5,516 nucleotides of DNA from Dehalococcoidia bacterium (GTDB taxonomy: Bacteria > Chloroflexota > Dehalococcoidia > Dehalococcoidales > Fen-1064). Both the position numbers and the translations under genes were made by a program. The DNA lies in assembly GCA_003153075.1 (NCBI GenBank), contig PMBW01000115.1, positions 4,096 to 9,611 on the forward strand, read 5' to 3'. The notes below the pieces were generated by a model, which saw nothing but the letters and a program-made list of their open reading frames with translations, had not been told where the DNA came from and searched no databases. Below are positions 1-3,524 of the stretch, one piece after another (position 1 is the stretch's first letter; every line of letters begins with the position of its first letter).

Positions 1-276
1 CTTTTCATCAATTGGCTGATAGGGGTCGCAGGTGAAGCACAATAAAACCGGGCCATTGTTATTTGCTAGGCTCAATTTCCGGGCATCCGAACTCATCTTC
101 TCAAGGATATTCGGCCTGGGATTTGGGGCGTAAAACATTTCATTGGTTACCCTGACACAAGATGGTGCGTAGCAATAAATACACCGATGTCCGCAACCCT
201 GATAAAGATTGACTGCGAACGGAGCATACTCCCTGGCCTTACCTCGGGGTTCATAAATCGTTGTTGTTTTTAACAT
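1..276 (-). CDS. Radical SAM protein, spore photoproduct lyase-like (partial, C-terminus off the window)
   Basis: Only the first 92 residues are inside the window; the reading frame is open at base 1. The radical SAM signature is plain: Cys28, Cys32 and Cys35 form CX3CX2C (GCGHRCIYCYAP), which in this superfamily holds a 4Fe-4S cluster that cleaves S-adenosylmethionine to a 5'-deoxyadenosyl radical. The flanking motifs (EYAPFAVNLYQGCGH at 16-30, LLCFTCDPYQP at 78-88) are typical of the Spl-like/Rv2578c-like branch, often carried by phages and integrative elements; that assignment is from memory of the family. The start ATG at 276 lies 13 bp after the stop of the upstream ParB/methyltransferase gene, with a GAGAG-type weak ribosome site overlapping that stop. 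The two are therefore probably one transcript, with the SOS-type operator upstream of both. The substrate cannot be read from this fragment. A DNA or nucleotide target is an inference from operon partner and operator. Confidence 0.88.
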   Translation of the reverse strand, partial: MLKTTTIYEPRGKAREYAPFAVNLYQGCGHRCIYCYAPSCVRVTNEMFYAPNPRPNILEKMSSDARKLSLANNNGPVLLCFTCDPYQPIDEK

Positions 277-289
277 TTTTTACAACTCT

Positions 290-1312
290 CTATTTTGGGA
301 CTATTTCAAATCCGGCATAGATGACATTGCCTTCTGCACCACGATACCAGTTCACGACTCTGCTGCGAAATCCATTCCTGGTGCAAAGTGTGTCAACAAG
401 ATGCGCAAGATATCGATCAAATTGTTCATAAGGAACATTGTCTTTAATCTTTTTAACTTCATTTACTCCAAACAAGTACTTGTCATAGAGATTGATCTTG
501 CCTCTGACTTTGAGAGCGAGACCCATCCCATCAGTAACACAAAGAATAAAGGGTTCCTTCTTGTTTTTAATAAGGGGAAAAAACAGTTGGAGTTCTTTCC
601 CCGGGCAACCTTCATCATCGAAATCTATGAGATCAAAATTATTATATTCATACAGATGCTTTCTTAAAAAAGATTCTGCTTTTTCATTGAAGTTGATGCC
701 ATCGTATTTTTCCTTGTCTATTCTTATCACCTCGGTGAAAAGCCGTTCGTACCAATAAGCTAAACGTCCTTGCCCTGAGAATAAATCAATAGCTAGATTT
801 CGTTTTCCGCAGTGACAGACCGACTCTAACCGATAAGCCAATTTTAATGGATCAATACTGTCTACTCCTTCAACATAACCTTTACTTATTTGTGAGTTCA
901 TATTATGTTCAGGTAAAATTTGATTTAAAAGATCCAATAATTCTTCATCGCTGAAACCGAGGCTCTTGATATCTACATCTTCGGATTTGAGTTCCTCAAG
1001 GACACCCTTTAGCTTGGGGAAATCCCAATCAGCGATCTCAGCGGTTTTGTTATCAGCGATCGTAAAAGCTCGTCTGCGGGCATCGGTCATTTCAACTATA
1101 ATGACGGGAATATTATTCATACCAAGTTTTTTAGCAGCTTTCCATCGGGTATGACTGGCAATGATGGTTAAGTTCTGGTCGCATAGAATAGGCACATTAA
1201 AGCCAAAAGAACGAATGCTTTCGGCTACAGCAACCACTGCCGGGTCATTTAGCCTTGGATTATCCTCCCAGGGATGCAGTTTTATTAGCTCGATTTCTTG
1301 CACCTGAAGCAT
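290..1312 (-). CDS. ParB/Srx N-terminal domain fused to a class I methyltransferase-like domain
   Basis: This 340-residue protein has two parts. Residues 1-130 are a ParB/sulfiredoxin-type domain: the opening LxKLxPWEDNPR, the motif IIASHTRWKAAKKLG at 50-64 (the usual GHxR is SHTR here, a Gly-to-Ser change), and ADNKTAE at 86-92. Phage and element proteins with this domain often bind or nick DNA, or accompany DNA methylases. After a linker, residues 160-340 look like a Rossmann methyltransferase: motif I is AIDLFSGQGRL (174-184), an acidic strand end RIDKE (197-201) follows, then FDLIDFDDEGCPG (226-238) and ILCVTDGMG (256-264). The last two recall the Trm1 RNA methyltransferase pattern (DxDPxG... 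TaTD) more than the DPPY/NPPY of DNA N-methylases. A Cys-x-Cys sits at 166-168. The start at 1312 is supported by GAGGT (1321-1325), 8 bases upstream. It leads an operon with the radical SAM gene. The ParB part is certain; methylase activity and substrate are inferred. Confidence 0.85.
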   Translation of the reverse strand: MLQVQEIELIKLHPWEDNPRLNDPAVVAVAESIRSFGFNVPILCDQNLTIIASHTRWKAAKKLGMNNIPVIIVEMTDARRRAFTIADNKTAEIADWDFPKLKGVLEELKSEDVDIKSLGFSDEELLDLLNQILPEHNMNSQISKGYVEGVDSIDPLKLAYRLESVCHCGKRNLAIDLFSGQGRLAYWYERLFTEVIRIDKEKYDGINFNEKAESFLRKHLYEYNNFDLIDFDDEGCPGKELQLFFPLIKNKKEPFILCVTDGMGLALKVRGKINLYDKYLFGVNEVKKIKDNVPYEQFDRYLAHLVDTLCTRNGFRSRVVNWYRGAEGNVIYAGFEIVPK

Positions 1313-1320
1313 TTTGTTTT

Positions 1321-1325
1321 ACCTC
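1321..1325 (-). promoter_or_regulatory. Ribosome-binding site of the ParB/methyltransferase gene
   Basis: GAGGT on the minus strand, 8 bases before the ATG at 1312, fixes that start. Confidence 0.7.
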
Positions 1326-1347
1326 AGACAGATCAGACCTCTAATTG

Positions 1348-1359
1348 GAACATATGTTC
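1348..1359. promoter_or_regulatory. LexA-type SOS box (Gram-positive class)
   Basis: GAACATATGTTC is a perfect 12-bp palindrome. It matches the core of the Bacillus-type LexA operator CGAACRNRYGTTYG at every core position; only the outer C and G differ (G and T here). It lies just downstream of the minus-strand -10 element, covering the expected transcription start about 40 bases before the ParB/methyltransferase ATG. Bound LexA would block initiation. An unrelated repressor with the same operator form is the main alternative. Confidence 0.72.
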
Positions 1360-1360
1360 T

Positions 1361-1389
1361 ATTGTAACCCATAAGATAGAGTCGCGCAA
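1361..1389 (-). promoter_or_regulatory. Promoter of the ParB/methyltransferase - radical SAM operon
   Basis: On the minus strand, TTGCGC (1384-1389) and TACAAT (1361-1366) are separated by exactly 17 bases. The -10 is 5/6 and the -35 is 4/6 to the sigma-A consensus. The start would fall near 1354, inside the LexA-type palindrome. A second TTGACA lies a little further upstream (about 1397-1402) but its best -10 is poorer. Confidence 0.6.
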
Positions 1390-1451
1390 GAGGGTTTTGT
1401 CAAAGAGTAACTATTTGTGCTTTTAGTCAGAAAACAGTAACTGCTGCAAGT

Positions 1452-1466
1452 TTGGAATGCTTCCAA
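1452..1466. repeat. Short inverted repeat TTGGAA-TGC-TTCCAA
   Basis: Perfect 6-bp arms around a 3-base centre, in the gap between the divergent SOS-type operon and hicBA. It is about 85 bp upstream of the hicBA -10 and about 65 bp upstream of the minus-strand -35, so it is not a standard operator for either. It could be a protein-binding site or chance. Confidence 0.3.
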
Positions 1467-1545
1467 TGCGGGCTACCAACTGAATTGTCAATGCGCTCTT
1501 CATTAGTTCACTCTATTTCCCAATCTCAAACTTTCTTTATTGGTA

Positions 1546-1554
1546 TGTTATAAT
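1546..1554 (+). promoter_or_regulatory. Extended -10 promoter of hicBA
   Basis: TGT followed by a consensus TATAAT (1549-1554). No good -35 is present at 16-18 bp, so this is an extended -10 promoter. Transcription would begin near 1561. GGTA (1542-1545) and TACC (1555-1558) form a small inverted repeat around the -10, a possible site for autorepression by the HicAB complex (inference). Confidence 0.6.
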
Positions 1555-1569
1555 TACCTTGCGTTGAAC

Positions 1570-1574
1570 GGAGG
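1570..1574 (+). promoter_or_regulatory. Ribosome-binding site that decides the hicB start
   Basis: GGAGG ends 10 bases before the ATG at 1585. The longer reading from the ATG at 1540 would begin upstream of the -10 box, so it cannot be the start from this promoter. Confidence 0.7.
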
Positions 1575-1584
1575 TTTGAAAACC

Positions 1585-1809
1585 ATGAAAACGTTGAAAC
1601 TCCCGGTAATTATCACCCAGGATGAAGACGGCTATTATTTAGCTGAGGTTCCGGTTCTCCCCAGTTGTTTTACCCAGGGAAAAACAAAATCTGAAGCCTT
1701 GGCTAACCTGCGCGAAGTAATACCGCTCTGTTTGGAACATCTGAAGGCAGAAGGCAACCCAATCCCTGGGAATTATTTCCTGGAGCAGATTGAGGTCGCG
1801 GTTGCATGA
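1585..1809 (+). CDS. hicB: HicB family antitoxin
   Basis: A 74-residue protein with the partial RNase H-like fold typical of HicB. The N-terminal half reads LPVIITQDEDGYYLAEVPVL (6-25), followed by the conserved PSCFTQGKTKSEALANLREVI segment (26-46), where short HicB proteins show the pattern G.S.eEA..n..eai. HicB binds and neutralises the HicA mRNA interferase, and the complex usually represses its own promoter. This is the short form: there is no room for the helix-turn-helix or ribbon-helix-helix C-terminal domain of the ~130-residue HicB proteins, so DNA binding, if any, must come from elsewhere. The stop overlaps the start of hicA (ATGA), implying translational coupling. The start at 1585 is chosen on the GGAGG site and the promoter position. 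Confidence 0.9.
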   Translation: MKTLKLPVIITQDEDGYYLAEVPVLPSCFTQGKTKSEALANLREVIPLCLEHLKAEGNPIPGNYFLEQIEVAVA

Positions 1810-2030
1810 CGAAACTCCCCATGATTTCCGGCGAGGAGAGCATCAAAACCTTGCAACGGCTGGGTTATCAAGTAGAACGTACGCATGGAAGTCATGTCTG
1901 GATGATTTGTCCAGGACGGCAACCGATTCCTGTGCCAAAACATAAAGAGCTTGGGCGCGGTATTCTTAGAAAAATAATCAGCATGGCAGAAATCAGCGTT
2001 GAGGAATTCGTTATCTTATTAAAAAATTAA
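1806..2030 (+). CDS. hicA: HicA family toxin (mRNA interferase)
   Basis: A 74-residue protein of the usual HicA length. It has the double-stranded-RNA-binding-like fold signature: LPMISGEESIKTLQRLGY (4-21), then the conserved GSHVWM (28-33) with catalytic His30, then PIPVPKHKELGRGILRKII (40-58). HicA cleaves mRNA independently of translation and arrests growth until HicB binds it. All family hallmarks, including the histidine, are intact, so the toxin looks functional. The start codon overlaps the hicB stop by four bases (ATGA). Gene order is antitoxin first, the reverse of the classical Escherichia coli hicA-hicB order but common for short HicB forms. A terminator follows about 30 bp after the stop. 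Confidence 0.92.
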   Translation: MTKLPMISGEESIKTLQRLGYQVERTHGSHVWMICPGRQPIPVPKHKELGRGILRKIISMAEISVEEFVILLKN

Positions 2031-2051
2031 TCCAACCCCCGCTACCAATTT

Positions 2052-2069
2052 CTGAATCTAAAAAGCCCT
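2052..2069. repeat. 18-bp direct repeat, copy 1
   Basis: CTGAATCTAAAAAGCCCT, identical to 2911-2928. Both copies are preceded by CCAATT one or two bases upstream, so the similarity extends slightly beyond the exact match. Each copy forms the left part of a terminator. Confidence 0.75.
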
Positions 2070-2098
2070 TGATCTCCAAATAATTTCGGGGGCTTTTT
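2060..2098 (+). terminator. Intrinsic terminator after hicBA
   Basis: AAAAAGCCC (2060-2068) pairs with GGGCTTTTT (2090-2098), a 9-bp stem with a 21-base loop, ending in a T run. The loop is long, so efficiency is uncertain. It begins with the same 18 bases as the terminator at 2919-2946. Confidence 0.65.
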
Positions 2099-2103
2099 CA
2101 TTT

Positions 2104-2121
2104 TTGCTAACAAATTGCTAA
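2104..2121. repeat. Tandem TTGCTAA heptamers, 11-bp period
   Basis: TTGCTAA occurs at 2104-2110 and again at 2115-2121, one helical turn apart, just after the hicBA terminator. Such pairs can be binding sites for integrase accessory proteins or regulators, but nothing else in the window supports a specific role. Confidence 0.3.
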
Positions 2122-2148
2122 TAGATGTTTGGCAGCTCAAACGAAGTC

Positions 2149-2212
2149 CAACTTGATTTCCACAGAACGCGTGCCCTCACGATCTTTTTCGTGGTGATGA
2201 AATGGAAAGTTG
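2149..2212. repeat. Imperfect long inverted repeat (hairpin)
   Basis: Outer arms CAACT/AGTTG (2149-2153, 2208-2212) and TTCCA/TGGAA (2158-2162, 2203-2207), with a 4-base bulge on the left, enclose an inner stem CACGA/TCGTG (2178-2182, 2189-2193). It lies between the hicBA terminator and the TTGACA at 2210-2215, and its right arm runs into that -35 box. It could be a regulator site or a relic of a mobile element. Confidence 0.35.
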
Positions 2213-2237
2213 ACAAACACTTGCTTTATTTAATACT
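2210..2237 (+). promoter_or_regulatory. Candidate promoter of the leader RNA and small-gene operon
   Basis: A perfect -35 TTGACA (2210-2215) is followed after 16 bases by AATACT (2232-2237), 4/6 to the -10 consensus. The expected start is near 2244. The -10 is weak, which may suit a regulated promoter. Confidence 0.45.
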
Positions 2238-2243
2238 TATAGA

Positions 2244-2468
2244 TTAATCCTTGTGAATAATGACATGCCGGATCTACGCCTCGGCAATAAAGTGGGGCGT
2301 AGTCATTTATATATTTAATAAATCATCCGAAAGGTAATTGTTGATAAACAGCCCTCGTGATAAATTGAACTTAGTAAAGCAAGGTGGCTTTGAACCGTTA
2401 CCCGTAATGTGGTCACTTAAGTGACGGGGAGCCAATAGTGAAACCGACCGGAAAACGGTCGGTTTTTT
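2244..2468 (+). ncRNA. Putative structured leader RNA or small RNA (family not recognised)
   Basis: About 225 nt with no credible coding frame, bounded by a TTGACA promoter and an intrinsic terminator. Foldable parts in order are as follows. CTACGCCTC (2274-2282) pairs with GGGGCGTAG (2294-2302), 9 bp with one T-G pair, and AATGA (2259-2263) with TCATT (2303-2307) can extend it across a bulge. TGCCG (2266-2270) and CGGCA (2282-2286) offer a competing pairing or pseudoknot. TGGCT (2385-2389) pairs with AGCCA (2430-2434), enclosing CCCGT/ACGGG (2401-2405, 2424-2428) and an inner CACTT/AAGTG (2414-2418, 2419-2423). The 14-bp palindrome GTCACTTAAGTGAC lies at 2412-2425. AACCG (2393-2397) can also pair with CGGTT in the terminator's right arm, a possible antiterminator. 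I compared it from memory with T-box, c-di-GMP, cobalamin, SAM, TPP, fluoride, guanidine and ZTP patterns and saw no match. It is either a riboswitch-type attenuator for the next gene or a free small RNA. Confidence 0.45.
2441..2468 (+). terminator. Strong intrinsic terminator before the 70-codon gene
   Basis: AAACCGACCG (2441-2450), loop GAAAA, CGGTCGGTTT (2456-2465): a perfect 10-bp stem running into six T residues (2463-2468). It stands 39 bp before the ATG at 2508 and faces it, so it either ends an upstream RNA or acts as an attenuator of the small-gene operon. A further small inverted repeat, TTTTTCC-G-GGAAAAA, follows at 2471-2485. Confidence 0.88.
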
Positions 2469-2492
2469 GTTTTTTCCGGGAAAAATTATTAC

Positions 2493-2499
2493 AGGGGGG
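2493..2499 (+). promoter_or_regulatory. Strong ribosome-binding site
   Basis: AGGGGGG, 8 bases before the ATG at 2508 with an A-rich spacer. It is the best argument that this small gene is translated. Confidence 0.7.
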
Positions 2500-2507
2500 C
2501 AAAAAAA

Positions 2508-2720
2508 ATGTCCAAGTGTCCGTATTCTGAAACTATTCGAGACGAAAGCAGTGGTGTCGTAGTGTCAAATGACCAATATAAACTCTGGCTGGAAGGCTAC
2601 GAAGCCCATATGAATGAAAACGCCGACCGGCTAAAAAATCTCGCTTTGTTAATACGAGAACTTGAAAATGAGATCACCAGCGTCAAGCCGGGCGAGAAAT
2701 TATCGGCAACGAAAGGCTAA
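2508..2720 (+). CDS. Small hypothetical protein, 70 residues
   Basis: I do not recognise this protein. It is hydrophilic, without signal peptide or membrane segment. The N-terminus has one Cys in MSKCPYSETIRDESSG; the middle (NDQYKLWLEGYEAHMNENADRL, about 21-42) and the Leu/Glu-rich LKNLALLIRELENEI (42-56) look helical and could form a short coiled coil; the tail is basic and disordered-looking. Support for coding comes from the AGGGGGG ribosome site, an uninterrupted frame, and a following small gene 24 bp downstream in the same direction. It lies directly after a foldable leader with a terminator, so its expression may be controlled by attenuation. A mobile-element or phage accessory protein is one possibility, but nothing in the sequence shows a function. 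Confidence 0.65.
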   Translation: MSKCPYSETIRDESSGVVVSNDQYKLWLEGYEAHMNENADRLKNLALLIRELENEITSVKPGEKLSATKG

Positions 2721-2744
2721 TAATACTTGTTAAGGTAAACTGCG

Positions 2745-2879
2745 ATGGAAAACTATCAGAATCCCGACTGGTGGGATGAGTGGTTAAAGAAAAACTATAA
2801 GAAACAGATGAAGTTGTTATACAAAAGAAGGGGCAATCCCCACATTTTAGTTGCAGTATGGAACTTCATAATACGCTAA
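2745..2879 (+). CDS. Very small hypothetical protein, 44 residues
   Basis: ATG at 2745, stop TAA at 2877-2879, with AAGGT (2732-2736) 8 bases upstream. The peptide starts MENYQNPDWWDEWLKKNYKK, has four Trp among 44 residues and a basic middle (KKNYKKQMKLLYKRRG, 15-30), then a hydrophobic end (HILVAVWNFIIR, 33-44). The basic-then-hydrophobic layout might suit a membrane-associating peptide or a small nucleic-acid binder; this is only a description. It starts 24 bp after the 70-codon gene and is followed 39 bp later by a perfect terminator, so the two form a mini-operon. No known family is recognised. It is short enough that chance remains possible, but the ribosome site and terminator placement favour a gene. 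Confidence 0.5.
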   Translation: MENYQNPDWWDEWLKKNYKKQMKLLYKRRGNPHILVAVWNFIIR

Positions 2880-2910
2880 CCTAATTTCTGAAAACTGCTC
2901 TGCCAATTAC

Positions 2911-2928
2911 CTGAATCTAAAAAGCCCT
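2911..2928. repeat. 18-bp direct repeat, copy 2
   Basis: CTGAATCTAAAAAGCCCT, identical to 2052-2069 and in the same orientation, 859 bp apart. The sequences diverge directly after it. Confidence 0.75.
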
Positions 2929-2946
2929 CGAATATCGAGGGCTTTT
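2919..2946. terminator. Bidirectional intrinsic terminator
   Basis: AAAAGCCCTCGA (2920-2931), loop ATA, TCGAGGGCTTTT (2935-2946): a perfect 12-bp stem. T runs lie on the right for the plus strand and on the left (five A residues, 2919-2923) for the minus strand. It can thus end both the small-gene operon and the converging gene whose stop is at 2980. Confidence 0.9.
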
Positions 2947-2979
2947 CCTTTGCTGGGGATGAATGATCTTCAATTACCC

Positions 2980-3282
2980 TCACATCAGCGGGGGGAGGTT
3001 GATCTTGCTCAGCATATTTTTCAGGTTTACATCCAGGCTTTTGACCGCGTCGTTGTAGCCGTCAAGATAAGCGTAGGTCATATCCAGCGTTTCCTGGATG
3101 GTGTACCGCTGCGCGGGGTCGTCGGTGACCGTATAGCCGTGTTCCACCATTTGCGTCATGTAGTTGAGCGCCAGGTCGCGCTGCTCTGGCTGCTTATCCA
3201 TTCCCATCTCTTTATCGATCACCCGGGTGATCAGTTCCCTCGTCATCGGTTGGTTCATGTCCAGTTTGGCTCGTCTCGGCAT
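2980..3282 (-). CDS. Small hypothetical protein, 100 residues
   Basis: I do not recognise this protein. From the ATG at 3282 it begins MPRRAKLDMNQPMTRELITR; an in-frame ATG at 3294 would add METK. The inner start is preferred because GGAG (3289-3292) lies 6 bases before it, whereas the outer one has its GGAG only 3 bases away. The product is soluble-looking, rich in Met and acidic or polar residues and largely helical, with no signal peptide, membrane span or metal-binding Cys/His cluster. A basic start (PRRAK) is followed by ITRVIDKEMGMDKQPEQRDLALNYMTQMVEHGY and TIQETLDMTYAYLDGYNDAVKSL. It converges with the small-gene operon and shares its terminator. The probable transposon-like element (3313-3461) sits immediately upstream, so its original promoter may have been displaced. 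Confidence 0.7.
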   Translation of the reverse strand: MPRRAKLDMNQPMTRELITRVIDKEMGMDKQPEQRDLALNYMTQMVEHGYTVTDDPAQRYTIQETLDMTYAYLDGYNDAVKSLDVNLKNMLSKINLPPLM

Positions 3283-3288
3283 TTTCGT

Positions 3289-3292
3289 CTCC
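3289..3292 (-). promoter_or_regulatory. Ribosome-binding site that decides the 3282 start
   Basis: GGAG on the minus strand, 6 bases before the ATG at 3282. A second GGAG at 3298-3301 would serve the ATG at 3294 but with only 3 bases of spacing. Confidence 0.5.
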
Positions 3293-3312
3293 ATTTTCTC
3301 CGCCTTGATTGC

Positions 3313-3461
3313 TAGTGTGGTGTTTCTAACGCTTCGTTATAATACACTATTCCAATATGGACGAAAGCCGGTATCCGTTAATAACAGAGTGCGGCTGGAT
3401 CCTGTTTCCATCGGGATGGAATAAAACCGGGAGCTAATGCTATTTATAAAGCACCACACTA
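3313..3461. mobile_element. Candidate MITE (IS630/Tc1-like, non-autonomous)
   Basis: CTAGTGTGGTG (3312-3322) recurs inverted as CACCACACTAG (3452-3462), 11 exact bases, and after one mismatch two more match (TT/AA). If the target is CTAG with the TA duplicated, as for IS630-type elements, the element is 145 bp between two TA dinucleotides with terminal repeats GTGTGGTGnTT. The interior codes for nothing convincing but contains hairpins: AGCCG/CGGCT, and TTCCAT/ATGGAA with loop CGGG. It fills the space between the divergent genes starting at 3282 and 3525. A TATAAT-like sequence at 3338-3343 lacks a -35. A plain inverted repeat flanking a regulatory region is the alternative. No second copy is present in the window. 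Confidence 0.5.
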
Positions 3462-3483
3462 GGATAGCACAAACAGCCTGACT

Positions 3484-3513
3484 TTGACGAACCCATCCTG
3501 CCGATAGTATCAT
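3484..3513 (+). promoter_or_regulatory. Promoter of the DUF1295 gene
   Basis: TTGACG (3484-3489, 5/6) and TATCAT (3508-3513, 5/6) with an 18-base spacer. The start would fall near 3520, only about five bases before the ATG at 3525, giving an almost leaderless mRNA. Confidence 0.55.
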
Positions 3514-3524
3514 TACATGCAATT

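Noticed and set aside
401..758. Plus-strand open frames of 88 codons within the ParB/methyltransferase gene
   Set aside because: Both lie antisense to a well-supported coding region, have no ribosome site and give unlike-protein composition.
1540..1584. Upstream in-frame ATG extending hicB by 15 residues
   Set aside because: It lies before the -10 box, so it would not be in the transcript, and HicB proteins start at the residues encoded from 1585.
2341..2468. Possible known riboswitch or T-box in the leader (AAGGTGGCTTTGAACCG looks faintly like a T-box)
   Set aside because: The T-box consensus GGGTGGnACCGCG is not met, no specifier loop is seen, and the downstream gene is not amino-acid related. 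Kept as an unclassified structured RNA.
2101..2507. CRISPR array or tandem-repeat (type III antitoxin) region
   Set aside because: There are no regularly spaced direct repeats beyond the two TTGCTAA heptamers; the repeats present are inverted.
2950..3424. Plus-strand frames of 121 and 86 codons opposite the 100-residue gene
   Set aside because: Antisense to the better-supported minus-strand gene; no ribosome-binding site. One frame also runs through the inverted-repeat element.
3337..3522. Minus-strand frame of 61 codons across the candidate MITE
   Set aside because: It crosses the element end and the DUF1295 promoter, with no ribosome site; not a credible gene.
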